DNA of 57,297 nt. It comes from Rhizopus sp. PT2906 (Eukaryota > Mucoromycota > Mucoromycetes > Mucorales > Rhizopodaceae). Location of the stretch: the NCBI GenBank assembly GCA_025529335.1, contig JAMYHX010000268.1, positions 1 to 57,297 of the forward strand, in the 5' to 3' direction. Below, one piece after another: positions 1 through 12,571 of this stretch; positions within the stretch are counted from its first letter, which is position 1, and the number at the start of each line of letters is the position of its first letter. The notes beneath the pieces were generated by a model. That model worked only from the letters and a program-made list of their open reading frames with translations, ran no database searches and was not told where the DNA came from. A program made the translations under genes and the position numbers.

Positions 1-92
1 GACAGTTTATTCGAGAAGTATAAGCCACAATACAATCACCAATGCTTTTGGGCTACACACACTCTTAAAAAAGACATGCTTGTCCAATAAAG

Positions 93-425
93 AGTAGCAC
101 ACTTTACACTTTATTCGCACACTGATAAAAAATGATAATTTGACAACAAATAATAATAAAAAGGAGCCCATCAGAAGCAAAAGAATGAGATATAAAAGTG
201 CTTTTTAGTAAATTAGTTATTAAATTGATATTAAATACTTACATTATAAAGAAGAGGATTTATAAGAGAAAAAAAGAGAAGTCAAGATCAGACTATTTAT
301 ATAAAGTCTCTAACAATTTTTTCAGTTACGTGTTATTTATCAGTGTTGACCACAATTATCTTCTCTCAAAAATACAGAATTCGTTGCCTTTTTAATAATA
401 AAGAAAGGATGGATAATCAGCTAAA
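93..425. repeat. Dispersed repeat, copy 1
   Basis: This stretch matches 50055-50331 in the same orientation, with blocks of near identity such as tttacactttatt, cagaagcaaaagaatga, aaagtctctaac and aaagaaaggatggataatca. Copy 1 carries roughly 70 extra bases in the middle. It has no convincing ORF. Copy 2 lies against a DIRS retroelement, so this may be an end of that element or of another mobile element, but no element body is seen next to copy 1. Confidence 0.7.
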
Positions 426-1346
426 GTGTAATTGTTATTGAAAATGGAGTATAGAATACAGATTTCGTCTTTTATCGATAAATACATTTTACATGAATTA
501 ATTAGCACAAGACATGTTTGATCCTGTCATATCAAATGTAGTCAGTCAATGGGTAATTATTTGGTTATCTGTAAGCAAAGCTGTCTTAATGCTTTGTTGG
601 TAGTTGTATCATTTAGTATTAATTAGACTACAGAGCAAACAATGGTAGAAGCGGAACTAATTAGAGTTCAAGAAAAGACTATGTAGAGTTCCTTTAATAC
701 AAGTTTTAATTGAAGGCTTTGGCTCAGAAGCATGATAATACGATGGAATAGGATGTCTTACTATTTAAGACTAAAAAGCTTGATATTTTTTCATTATAAA
801 TAGGTTTCATCAGGCAGATCCCAGTTTTGAGTATTGAATGAAAAAGGCATGTGGATGAATAGGCTCTCTTGTCTTTGTATGCATTATATAAAGGGGTTTA
901 GCACAATGAAAATGCTCACAGGACATCCTTTTTATCTTCAGAATTATTTAGTTAATAACCAAAACATCAACATGTAGAAATAGTTGGTATAGTCATGCTT
1001 TATTTCTTACATTCTTGTAGAGTGCCTAACATTGACCAAGCTAATGTATCGAATTGGTCTTAAAATATCGGTTTATCTATGAACATATAAATAATGGAAC
1101 ATCCAATGAAAAAGAAAGCATGACATCAAAAAAGTGAAACGGGGGGCGCGCGACACTATGGGCAGCAGTACAGGAACAAGTGGACTTGTAAAATATAAAG
1201 TCACGCCGCATAGAGATTCAAGCAATAGCAGGAATATATCGCTTTACATTCCTTTTTCTTTTCGTATTTCTTCTACTTTTAGCATTTATATCCTATCTTT
1301 GCCGATCTAAAGAAAAAGAGAACCATTTTGAATATAGTTTCACTTT
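426..1346. other. Intergenic, no gene seen
   Basis: AT-rich DNA between the dispersed repeat and the RXT3 start. It presumably holds the RXT3 promoter and 5'UTR. A short GC-rich island (ggggggcgcgcgac, about 1141-1154) lies some 200 bp upstream of the start codon. No RNA gene or other ORF is supported. Confidence 0.6.
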
Positions 1347-3650
1347 ATGATGAGCGACAACGAAAGTGGAATAAAGCGTGCGACAGAACAAGATGAGCAA
1401 CTTGAAGCACTTAAAAAACAAAAACTGGGCGAACCAGAAGAAAAAAAACCAGTACAGGCTGATGATATTGTTGCAGGTAAAAAGCTTTGGTTCTTGTTCA
1501 TTTCTGCATTGTGAACTAAATCCCTTTGTGGTAGATAATACAGACACATTAGGTAAGAATAACAAAAAAAAAGAGACAAAGAAAAAGAGAGGAGGAGGAA
1601 GAGGAAATCGCTTGTTTATGCAGCAGGTGTATCTTTTTTCTCCTCAGAGAGGGAAAAAATAAAATAAAAGAAGTTGAACTGATTGATTGACTGAACGAAA
1701 TGGTAGAAGTAAAAGGGAATATTGAGTCAGATGATCCTACAAGAGCCGTCACAGCATCTCCGAGTAAATTACACCTTTTTTAAAAAAAGCGACTCCTTTT
1801 TGATTATATAAACTGTAGGCCAAACTCAACCAAATAGTAGTGATGATACAGCGATTACAAGTGAGCAATTATTATTTGCCCTCACTTCTGTTCCTGCAGA
1901 GACTAAATTATCACCAGATCCGGTGATAGAAAAGACACCAGAAGAGAAACCAAGCGAGACAACGACAGCAAAGACGACCAGCAACAAACAAAAGACTCCT
2001 CCTATGATCTCAGTCACAGAAGCTGACAAGAATGCATCATCTGTGACAAGCAGTAAAGAGAAACCTGACGAGAATAAGCCTACAGAACCCCTTAGAGCAT
2101 CCGCGTCTTTTAGTCCATCCTTATCTCATGCGACGAGCCTAGCATTGAATAATTTGCCTAATATCAGCGCAGCTTTACGTCGATTGAGCAACGCGGGCGT
2201 GATTGAACAGCTATCATCTTCATCATCTAGGTCGACTCACACAGGGCAGGAAAGAAAGAAATCGATAGAAGTAACACCTTCGGAGATACTTGGCAATGCC
2301 CTGGCAGTTGTTGCTGCGAGTGCACGAGCAGCCAATAATAACAGTACCCAGTCATCCTCTATTTACAATAACAATAATAGCAGTAGTAGCAATAGTAATA
2401 GCAGCAATAATAGCAACACAGCTGCCGCAATTGGCAATCTGGCAGCCATTACAGCCAATATCAGCAGCTTTTTAAACTCAAGTGGCTTCCATCGAGGATC
2501 ATTTAGCCAAGAAGACACGCAGAAGCTAGCTGCAGCAGTTGCCAGTGTGACAAATAACAGCAATAATAGCAATAACAGTAGCCATAGCACAGCGCGTCGA
2601 AACAGTTCCATAGCGGCTGTAGGCAACGCTTTTTCAAATATGATCGATCAAGCCATGATGATTCGGCGTAATAAGAGCATGAGCGCGGGCACTCTTGTGC
2701 AGCAGGAACCATTACCAAAACCAAAACTTATTGTAAAAAATGATCAAGTTTGGAAAGCATTGGAGGGCATAGAGGAAAAATTACTTGGGTACCAGGTGTA
2801 TTCCCCTCATCGTCTGCTGCCAAATTTAGAAAATTGTTTGAATGGTATCATGGAAATTCGTGTTCCGGCAAGGTATTTGACATTTGAGAACGTGCAGGTG
2901 AAGAAGAGAGCAATTTGGGGAACGGACATTTATACAGACGATTCGGATATCGTAGCTAGTAAGTCTCTTTCCCTTCATTCAACTAATGTGGTTAACACAG
3001 TAAACAGTGGTCATTCATAGCGGAAAGTACGAGCCGCAGTATAGGGAGCCGGAAATTGATCCCAATGACCCATTTGCTCTTGCTATAGCAGGTAAGCCAA
3101 GAGAAGCAACTGAAGCAGCCAAGAAATTAGCGTTGTCTGGAAAGAAATGGATACGCCAAGACGCCTTAATACCCGATCATGACTTAAAGGTCACTGTGCG
3201 AGTGCTGCCAAGGTTACAAAGTTATACAGGCTCTATTCGACATAGAATAAAATCACGAGACTGGAAAAAGCATGACGGTATGAGCTTGTATGTAAATAAA
3301 GTAGAAAAAATAAAGGTAAACAAAAGAAACAAAAAATGGGGGCAAATAGTGACAAAATTATCAGAAAGGTGACGCACGTCTAAAAGGGCGTGCGGCGATA
3401 AAGTCAAGAATGTTTGCTTATGAGCCCTACCGTAAGAAAGCGTTAGGACTGGACATGATGAAAAAGGAGCAAGAAAAGAAGATGCCAGAGGAACGGCCGC
3501 TACAAAGAGGTCGTATAAAGAAAACACATCGAGTGATGAGAATGTTTCAGGTAAACAAATAAGAAAAAAAGAAGGATGTGTTTTATTGATGAATATAAAA
3601 AATAGATTCACTCAGAAAGTATATCAAGGGAAAGAATGATGAATGAATAA
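1347..3650 (+). CDS. RXT3: Rxt3-domain protein, Rpd3L histone deacetylase complex subunit
   Basis: Predicted 627 aa, seven exons: 1347-1476, 1535-1552, 1707-1763, 1819-2958, 3008-3315, 3365-3550, 3606-3650. The first ~300 residues are disordered, with Ser/Asn-rich tracts and runs of encoded AAT/AGC repeats. The conserved part starts near KLIVKNDQVWKALEG and holds the Rxt3 signature RVPARYLT then WGTDIYTDDSDIVA, followed across an intron by VIHSGKYEP. In yeast Rxt3 is a subunit of the large Rpd3 deacetylase complex (Rpd3L) that acts at promoters; the same role is inferred here. The second coding exon is only 18 bp. The ATG at 1347 is followed at once by a second in-frame ATG at 1350. The C-terminus is Lys/Arg-rich. 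The stop lies 17 bp from the stop of the convergent tropomyosin gene. Confidence 0.88.
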
Positions 3651-3667
3651 AGATGATAATAAAATTA

Positions 3668-4158
3668 TTACAGATCTTCAAATTGACGAGCTAATTCGTC
3701 TAATTCAGCCTTTGAAGCATTGTATTTCTCCAAGAGTTCTTCATATTTCTCTTCCTTTTCTTGTAATTCACTTTCGAGCTTCGTAATCTTTCTTTCTGCT
3801 TCTTCTGCTTTCAGGTCAGCCTCTGTGAACCTGTGAACAGACAGGTGAGCATATACGCAATAACCTTCCCTTTTTGTTTAACTTACTCTTCTGATGTCTT
3901 TTTGAGTTTATCCTCCACATTTTCCAATTGTTCTTCCAAAGATTTAACGCGGTTTTGAAGAGAAGAGAGTTCGTGATCTTTGGCAATTTGTTCACTTGTC
4001 AGTTGCTTGATTTGAGCTTCTAATTCATCAGCTCTGGCATTAGCAGTATCGGCTTCATTACGAAGGGAAGCAATTTTCTTTTATGTATAGGGTTGTTCAA
4101 TACTTGTCTATAAAGCAAAAACTCGTTTTTTTTTTCTTACCTCCTTGAGCTTTTCCAT
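3668..4158 (-). CDS. TPM: Short fungal tropomyosin (123 aa)
   Basis: Three exons: 4141-4158, 3887-4077, 3668-3830. It starts MEKLKE, ends SKAELDELARQFEDL and is continuous heptad-repeat coiled coil with no proline, which is the tropomyosin pattern. Tropomyosin polymerises head to tail along F-actin and sets which myosins and formins use the cable. The predicted length is 123 residues. The well-known yeast proteins are 199 (Tpm1) and 161 (Tpm2), so this one lacks a further ~38 residues from the middle. The two introns are only 56-63 bp, so a missed 114-bp exon does not fit. Both ends align with the usual N- and C-termini, so it is not a truncation. It converges on RXT3 with 17 bp between stops. 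Confidence 0.85.
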
Positions 4159-5573
4159 TTTTTATATGTTTATAGAGAAAAGAAAAGAAAAAAAAAGCGT
4201 TGCAGGGGCAGATTTGTTTTATTTATAGGCACACGTTTTATTTTTATATTCTATAATAGTGCTCATGGCACCCATTCGCGCTGTTTCAAATTATTTCGCG
4301 CCGATACAGAAAAAAAGTGCGCTTTTTGTGATTGTATTTACATCTTTTGAAAGTGGGTAAAGACATTGTTTGTTGATAGAGCGATAGCCTAGGGGAAGAG
4401 TCTTAAATGACCGAGAAAATATACCATTATAATCCTTGTTACTGTAAATGTACTTCCTAGACTGGATAGAACCTGATACAAGTTGAATCATAGATTTATT
4501 TTTTTCATTTAGTCGCATACTTGTATCATTCATAGCTGTATGATCTTTGCTAATACGACACCGCTACACTTAGCCCGTTACTATAGAGATAGTGATTGTC
4601 CAGGTGTGGCCACGAGGAGGTGGTTAGCAATCCAAAAAAAAAGCTGCAAAAAGTTTAAACTAAAGAAATGACGATGATAAGTGGTCTTTTTGATCAAACT
4701 GACAACATAAAATTAGAATAAATAACAACATTGCTTTTTATTTCTTTCTTCTTGAAAACAAACAAAAACCAAGATGGCAACATTTAAAGTCATGTTTAGC
4801 TTGGCGCTATATAATGAAAAGGTTCGCTGGGCGATGTCATAGGTAATGTGTAGAGGTAGGGCCCGTAGGATTAGTCTAACTTCTGGTGTATTTTTTGGTA
4901 CATGTAGTGTTTCTCTAATGATGATCGGTGCGATGATATTGAAAACGCAAAGTTGAAAATCAGAAATATAACCAAAAGAAAAATCGGAAGAGATTGCTAG
5001 TTTAGAGAAATGATTAAAAATCCTTGAACAATTATAATATTTGAATACAAAGCTATAAACTAAATAAATAGCTCTTTATTCTGATTATGCGTATGGTATA
5101 ATGTTGGTGCCGTGAACACTGCATCATTGGTCGGAGTCACGGATATTTGTATAATCACAGCAGATGCTTGCCTCTTTTGGGGAAATTACGCCTGTGCGTT
5201 GATTCGGAGCACTCTAATGGAAAGAAGTGCTTTTGTATATGTTTGTTTGGGTGCCACGCCAAGAAAAGACCTTGAAGAAAGCAATGTTGTGTGCCAAGAA
5301 AAGAGGGGAGAGAAAAACTAAAAAGCGGGTATTTGAATGTTTAACAAAAAGAAATACTTGTATCAATATAAATAAACGCAAGAATCGATTATACATGAGA
5401 GAGGCTCCTCAAGGGTATAAAGGTATATGTCCAATATAGAGGGGCCTCAATTTATATAGTATGCATAAATAATCGCCCTCTTTCGCTCGTGTGCGTGCGT
5501 GTGTATGTTTTATTTCTTGCTCAATATAACAATTGAAAGGGAGGGGTTCTTTTTTGTGTGTACAAGAGAAAAG
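4159..5573. other. Intergenic, upstream of tropomyosin, downstream of kinase
   Basis: AT-rich sequence holding the tropomyosin promoter (T- and A-rich just upstream of the ATG) and the 3' end of the kinase gene. Small ORFs near 4291-4533 and 5112-5439 have no recognisable domain and no splice partners. I see nothing else. Confidence 0.6.
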
Positions 5574-7273
5574 CTATTTTGGTATAGGTGAAGCAGGTCT
5601 ACTACTCTGTTGTCTCTTTCGCTTTTCTTTTTCAGCCACAACACCAGGTGGTTCAGGTGTGATGACGACCAGATTATCTCTATTTAGATTAGGAGGTGAA
5701 GAAACGAGGACATGGTGGACGTGATGTTTGCCTGGTTCGTGAACTTGACAGACATCAATTTCTTTCACCCAATTATCAGCCAAGACAGCTTGAAGATTAA
5801 GTCGTTTGTTTGGATCGATTTCTAATATGCCGGCCATGACAGGCCTTGCTTCGCGAGGTAGTAATTTTAAAAGTCTAAATTGCTGTTGGTTGTGATTGGT
5901 GGCAAATGCACGAAATGAAGGATCCGTTTGGCGTGGCACTCTCCAAGGGAATCGTCTAATAATCATACAGATGTATACAATGCCACAAGACCATATATCT
6001 GATAAGCGGGGGTCATACGTAGGCTGGGTATATTGCTCAGGAGCGATATAAGGGTCTGAACCAAATATGCCTAAAAGGAGAAAGTTAGATGTTGGAATAT
6101 ATGCTATTTCTTTTTCATTTACCTTTGGTTAATGTCATGTTGGATTCAAAAGGATATTTATAAACAGTTGAGCATCCGAAATCGATAATCTTTAGTATGC
6201 CCATATGATCTAATACGAGATTATCTAGCTTGATATCTCTGTGTGCGATTCCCATTGATTGTAAATAATCAACACCATTTAGCAATTGACGCCAACAACA
6301 AGCGATTTCCTCTCTAGACATCATGCCGCTCATGACAATATTGAATAAGTCATTAGGTGCATATTCCATAATTTCATAAAAGTTGGGTCCTTCTTGTATT
6401 ATATCGAGTGTCTCGATGACATTGGGATGATGTAGTGTCGAACCAATACAGAATTCAGCTGTTACTTTCTTGATGTAGTCCTTTTCTGATTCATGGGGTA
6501 ATCTTTTTCGAAACTGTTTGACCGCGAATGTCTTTTGATCCGATGAACGTCTTATCAGTCTAACTGAGCCACCTGCTCCTTTACCAATATATTTGCCTAA
6601 TATATACATATGGTAAGCCATATGATGTGTCTATTGTTTTTTTTTTCTTTATTTTTCTTTTCTTACCCCAAGTGCCATATCTTCCACTAATATCTTGTCT
6701 AAATTGATTAGCAAATGTTTCTGATTCATGAGAATGTGTCGAGGAACCAGTAGGTGAAGTAGGCTGTGGTTGTTGTTGTACAAAAAATCTTTTAAGATCA
6801 GACCAAGCTAAAAAGGGATCTTTACTTCGTTCTTGACTGCATGGTCTGTGAAAGTGTGTTTGATGGTATTTTTCATCATATTCTGGCTTTTTAAATACAA
6901 ATTGTGAAGGAGTCGAACATGTACTAGAGGGTCTATGAATCAGACTGGGTCTTCTTTGCTGCTGTGATAATATCGGTACAACCGCATTTTTTGATGTGTT
7001 TGAGCAAAAGGTAGGTTCGGCTGAGTTGGTTGATAATGTCGGTGAAGGGGGTTTTGATGATTGGAATAGCTGTGATCTTGGCCTGGGCCTTGGATTTTGT
7101 TGTAATAGTCTAGATAATTCATTCAAGTCTACTGAAGATGCTTCCCATGAACGTCTCTGTGGTTGGCTTGTGGCTACTGTATGAGTCACAACGGCGGGCG
7201 ATAACGATGGACTAGATGGTCTCGATCTTTCAGGTGTAACTATATCAAACCTTTGATTCACAAGGTGAAGCAT
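5574..7273 (-). CDS. Ser/Thr protein kinase, HAL4/SAT4-HAL5 type
   Basis: Predicted 525 aa in three exons: 6667-7273, 6123-6596, 5574-6070. Residues 1-200 are Ser/Pro/Gln-rich and probably disordered. The kinase domain starts at RYGTWGKYIGKGAGGSV and has the glycine loop, the ATP-binding lysine in FAVKQF, the catalytic loop HRDIKLDN, the metal-binding DFG and the activation-loop end APEQ, so it should be active. The phrase KKVTAEFCIGSTLHHPN is typical of the fungal Hal4/Sat4, Hal5 and Npr1-related kinases that control K+ and nutrient transporters. A ~60-residue tail follows the kinase domain, rich in Pro and basic residues. The split from the regulatory region falls in the intron just before the glycine loop. 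The family call is strong; which paralogue it is I cannot tell. Confidence 0.88.
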
Positions 7274-10200
7274 ATATTATGCGCGCAGACAGAGGAGTGA
7301 GAGAGAAAGAGAGAAAAGGGATAAAGAAGTGATAAAAGAAAGAAAGAAAAAACTTATCACAAAAAGCTCGGGAACAAATAAAATGTCGTAAGTTTGGAAA
7401 TGACGGAGTTAAATATAATACCAATTGACACAATTAAAAGGGGTTGCCATGGCCACCACACATATTCTAATGATGAAATCATTCATCTTACACATGTGTA
7501 TCTCCATGGTTATAAGATAACCATTCTTCTATTCATGCATTACACGCGTCACCATCATTGCTACGGTAGCTCAGTAATCTCTTGGGTCGGTCACTGTTTT
7601 TTATTTGGGCTTGTCGGGTGTTTAACGTTTTACAGAATATATAAAAAAAAAGAGAGAGGAAATGGCTAATACAACATTCAGGAGTTTACAAGGAGGTTTA
7701 TGTATTTATAGAATTCTTTACTTATTAAGTCTCATTTTATAAAATGATTACCACAAATGCATGCAGATTGTTTATAATAGATTTTATTATCTATCAAAAG
7801 AGTTACTTTACGCAATGGAAGATATATCTGCTTATCTCGAACAATACATAGCATCCATCGTGACATCGAGATAATAACCTGTTTATAGACTAGTTTGTTC
7901 ACACAGTTTGATAGCTTGTGCACTGTTTCTCTTTTTGTTTGTCACTCAATTCTATATTACATACATGTACATATTTGCACATTATATAAAAACGGCAAGC
8001 GCGTCATCTAACCATTATTATATCACAATAATCTGAAACTAGAGCGGCACATTCAAGGATACTGACAGGATATCAGCTCAACTTTTTTTTTTTGGAAATG
8101 AAGAAAACATTATGGAGGCACAGTCCACCAGTTTGGCCTTTCCTTTTTCTAAAGGTTACACATTCTTTTCATTATTTCTATATTGTATCCACAAGGATAT
8201 TTTACAATGCCGTGATAGTCCCGTTCATTTTAAGAGATATATTATGCATTGAAGATCCTTTTTATACATATATATAATATTCGACATGGTAGAGATTGAC
8301 TGCATGCTTGTTTAAAGTTGCTTTCAAACAAAGTAAAGGGGCTGACAGTATGTAAGCCCTTTTGTTTACATGCTTAATCATGATGGTGTAACTTTGTGTA
8401 ATGTTTATTTTAGAATATGTCAGGAGGTACAAGAAACCCAGAGTTTTACCATTCCCCTTTCTTGATATCACCGGACATGGCTCTGCTTGTTTATTTATAA
8501 GCTTATAACCGGACGAAACGAGCATGTTTCAATACATATATTTGTAGAGGTTCACCAATTCAGTAACTCGAGTGACATTTAAGATGAAACTGTTGCTTTA
8601 TATTTAAATTTCATATGCACCATGATGTTGGCGCCACTGTAAACTTTTTCTATTACCAAGTTGACATTTGTATCTTTCTAATAGCATAGTCTTTTGAAAA
8701 TAAAGTAGACCAGGGCAGCTTTTTTTTTTATAAACGGTAAAATGATGACTTATGTGATATATATGTATCAGAAGGTTTAATAACTTAGTGTTTCCGAATG
8801 TATAATAAACATTTCAGATAGAGTATTATTTATATTGAGCTTATTACTGTTGAGTCTAGATTTATCTACAAGTAGCGACTGTACTTGTTTTATTTTCAAT
8901 TGTATCAAGAATCTCGCGTGTATTTCAATCAGACTATCGCTTCATAAAGGCAAACAAATAAATTATAACTTATTCTCATAAAGAACGCATGGTTCTTGAA
9001 TCTCTAAAGCTTTTATACTTTCATTCACCAACAAGAGCAAACATGTCCTTATACAAAGGTTAAAATACGAGTATATTGCTCGGTAATAGCTATGTTCTTG
9101 AAAATCACAGGACATGTCTATTACAGGTACTACTTTGCGAATGAATAATTCAAACTCTGCAAGACTTTGTTTGTCACTTTATATTTTTGCTTTAATGCAT
9201 AATGAAGTACATAATACTAGGCTTCTTTAATTCCGCGTCATTAGCTCTTTTAAGCAGCTAGAAATAATGGAAGAGTATGATAAATTAGCATATCAATTTC
9301 CTGTCTTGCTTGCATCAATCATTTTAACCAGACAGTACGCGGTGCTTTTACTTTCTGAGTATATGTAGCAAACGAGGATGAGTGCAATAGATAGAGTAAG
9401 ATTAAGCGAGAAAAAACAGAAACTGCATAAACTATACATTTGTTGTATATGATAAACGCAAAATGAAAGCAAAATTCAGCAATGAAGAGCAGGTTTTAAA
9501 ATAATATATCCAATTTTGTCCTTTAAAAAGGGGTATTTAAAAAAGAGCTTACTATAGAGAAGCGAAGAAAAGATGCTTGTAATATCCATTTGATATGTTT
9601 TAACAGAAAAAAAAAATATAAACATAATGTAATATGCTTTTCATAGATTATTTTTGTTTAGGAGAGTGTATTCTAAGCCTATTTTGCCTTAAATTAAAAA
9701 AATGGTTATTTAAAAGGTTCTATGTTCCAGGAAAGCCTTTAAATGTTATTTATTAAAGTATATGCACAAGATAGCGAACTTGAGCCTCATATGGGCAGAT
9801 ACAGCTTTAATATTCTCCTGTTGTTGTCGACACTATTTTAAATTAGATAATAGAGATTCTAGATGTACAAAGACAAACAAAGTTTCTTCAACATTTGGAA
9901 TTAAGCAAGACAAAGTTTCCACAAGAGTGCATTACAGCTAACATTAGAAAGTGCGTAAACTTCAAGACAAATTAGTTTCTCCTTTTTATTACGCATGGGT
10001 ATTCTTCATAAAAAAGCTCCCATTTTGTGTAAGATTGAGTTTGGATGTCGTACCTTTCGGTACCTTTATTTTGCAATGTTGATGAATTCTTGACAAATAT
10101 GCTTTTGCTAATGTAATAGTTAATTTGCATCTTGAATTTTTTCATATGAAGTACATCCTTAAAGAAATCCCATGGTTTTCATATATAGTATAATGCTCAC

Positions 10201-11202
10201 TTTATAATGCTTGTCTTTCTGTCTAAAGCATATGTAAGAAATCAAAAAAAAAAAACTATAAACGGTTTTTTATTATTAAAATATAATAAAGATTATATTT
10301 ATTTTTATAATTTAAAAAATGCTTGTCTTAAATACATTTGGAAGGGAATGAAAAGTTTTATATTTTCGCTTCAAAAATGCAAATTGTTAAAATAAGATTA
10401 TAGCAAAGTGTATTGCTTAATGCAAAGTCAAGGTAAAAAAAAAAAGCATGTGACCACAAGATGATTTATTTTATACTTGTTCTTATTTAAAATGTATTAC
10501 ATAGATCACATATATCTCAAAATACGTTCAGATCATATTCTCACTTAATCTTCTCTCGGCTTATAATAAATGTTATCAATAAGATCTTTACTGCTTTAAT
10601 CAAGCTATATGCAATGGAATTAATACCAAATGGATGAATGTTGATTTTATCCAAGATAGTTACTGTTTATATTTACAAGTTAACTCAAATCTAAACATTC
10701 TCTCTTTCAAGATAAATCTCATCACTTATCTGAAAAATATACAGTTTGTCCATACTGATAAATTTATCAAGGAATTTGCTATTACCAATAGAGCGCATAA
10801 TCTTGTTAAGTCAAGATCAATTGTCATAGTAATAATATAGTCAATACCGAATCCAGCATGTAAAGCTGCAAAATATATTAACGAGCAAAGATTTACCTGA
10901 TGCTCTATAGTAGATGACAATATCAAACAATCTAGCCAAGTACTGATAAATTTAACTTGGATAGCTTTATCTATAGTATTTACATTGACAAAGAATGGAG
11001 CAATCATTAGGGGAATGCAGCAGAGCACAATGATAGATCTTAATTGTGTGCAGGAAAATACTTGGGGGTGCGTTTGTACAAGATGTCTTTATCCATTTGA
11101 ATAATTTGATAAGATTGAGAAAGTATGATAAGGCTGTGTGCATAGTTTTTCTTTAGAAAAAGGCATGTCGGACTTTCTGGCTTTTTTCTTTCCTTTTTCT
11201 AA
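7274..11202. other. 3.9 kb gene-poor divergent intergenic region
   Basis: Very AT-rich. It lies between the divergent kinase and Dsc2-like genes, so it contains both promoters. An ACGCGT occurs near 7546. The only ORF worth naming is a ~100-residue hydrophobic minus-strand frame at 10726-11028, without a recognisable family or clear splicing; it may be a decayed membrane protein or chance. No tRNA, rRNA or transposon remnant was recognised. Confidence 0.55.
10726..11028 (-). CDS. Doubtful hydrophobic ORF (100 aa)
   Basis: An open frame with several hydrophobic stretches (for example LCALLVIANSLINLSVW) that could be membrane-spanning. There is no homology that I recognise. The surrounding DNA is as AT-rich as non-coding sequence, in which hydrophobic ORFs arise by chance. 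A possible acceptor (ttaag) lies just before RSIIVLCC. Treat as unproven. Confidence 0.15.
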   Translation of the reverse strand: MLCCIPLMIAPFFVNVNTIDKAIQVKFISTWLDCLILSSTIEHQVNLCSLIYFAALHAGFGIDYIITMTIDLDLTRLCALLVIANSLINLSVWTNCIFFR

Positions 11203-12571
11203 ATGACTATGCAATCTGTGGGGCCTTCAGGTAATTCTCTATCTAATGGTGAATAGACAGGGAGAGCAATAGATTACTAATTCAGTCTCATGTTTAGGCT
11301 TTTATAATGTGCCTGCAACAAAGTGCTTAATTCTATTTATTGGAACAATATCTGTTTTGGCTTCTATTTTTGGCTTAAAGCAACACTTTCATCTACAACT
11401 CACACCCCATATAACGGTTCATCATCAAGTATGTAATGTCTTTTTATTCATTAAAGAAACTTTTGCTAACCATTTTACTAGTTTTCAAGATTGTTTCTAT
11501 CGCATGTTGCATTTAGCAGTTCAGGGGATTTCCTTTTTGGCTCAATTATCTTGTATTCTATGCGCATAATAGAAAGACAATATGGAACATCAAAATATAC
11601 GGTAATTATAGTATATTAACAGCACAGTATATTCTCTTATTTCAAAAACAAAGGCTTTTTTATTTATCACAACCATTATATCGACGATATTAGAGGTAGT
11701 TATGTTGATAGTAGGAGGGAGAATTGGATTGAAGAGTATACCTAGTGGACCGTAAGTGGATATATCGATAACCTAAGAGAGAGAGAGAAAGAGAGAAACT
11801 TATGTATATATATATATGCAGCTATGCGATCATATTTGCCATCTTGTATCAGTATTATCGAGTGATCCCAGTGACATATAGATTCAGAATATTTGGAATT
11901 GTCATGACCGATAAACTATTTCTGTATGTCTTGGCAGCTCAATTGGCATGTTCAAGGCTACTACAGACACTAGTGCCGTCAATATGTGGACTGCTATCTA
12001 GTGCAATTTATAGAACAGATGTTGCAAATATCAAACAATGGAGGTTCCCGAAAAGTGTACAGTTTTTAGCAAGTCGATTCATCTTGCCATTCTTTACATC
12101 TTCACCTAATCCTCGATCTTCTACTACAGTGCCAATCCAGCGTCCTATTATTACTAGCCTTAGCTCTGTAGATAATATTTTAGCTAATGGATTGATGAAT
12201 AGAAGAAACAATACAGCCACAAATACAAATGAAACAATAGCAAGTGCAAGGTCTTCACTTGCTGCTGAAGGCTCCTCTTCTGTTAGGGTAAAGTTTGTTT
12301 TGGTTTAAGTCGCTGGAAGTTAATGTATGTTTTTTTCCTTTAGGAGTACCTAGATACAATTACAGGCAGAGATGTAGTAGGCTCTGATCTGGAACCACCT
12401 TCTCCAGAATACACCAGAATCCTCATGACAATGTTCCCTGATCATCCAAGAGAAACAATCACAAGAGCGCTATCCTCAGCGCATAATGACTTGAATCGAG
12501 CTGTTGAAATTATGCTAAGCACGCCTTCTCCAGCTGGTGAAAGTAGTAGTAGTAGTAATAATCGTCGTTAG
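11203..12571 (+). CDS. dsc2: Dsc2-like rhomboid-fold protein with C-terminal UBA/CUE domain
   Basis: Predicted 359 aa, exons about 11203-11230, 11298-11480, 11525-11601, 11654-11751, 11822-12287, 12344-12571. The N-terminus GFYNVPATKCLIL opens a rhomboid-like membrane domain that continues through RIIERQYGTSKYT, GRIGLKSIPSGP and YQYYRVIPVTYRFRIFG, the pattern of Dsc2 and UBAC2. No rhomboid catalytic Ser/His is evident, as expected for a pseudoprotease. After a Ser/Thr/Asn-rich linker comes a helical ubiquitin-binding domain (ILMTMFPDHPRETITRAL). Dsc2 belongs to the Golgi/endosomal Dsc E3 ligase that cleaves SREBP in fission yeast and degrades orphan membrane proteins. The boundary between exons 2 and 3 is the least certain; I chose it because it restores the frame into DFLFGSIILYSMR. 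Confidence 0.8.

Noticed and set aside
2290..2724. Leucine- and isoleucine-rich ORFs on both strands over the RXT3 N-terminus
   Set aside because: They are shadows of the AAT/AGC trinucleotide runs encoding Asn/Ser in RXT3.
4291..4533. Minus-strand 80-aa ORF upstream of the tropomyosin gene
   Set aside because: No domain, no splice context, and composition typical of intergenic DNA.
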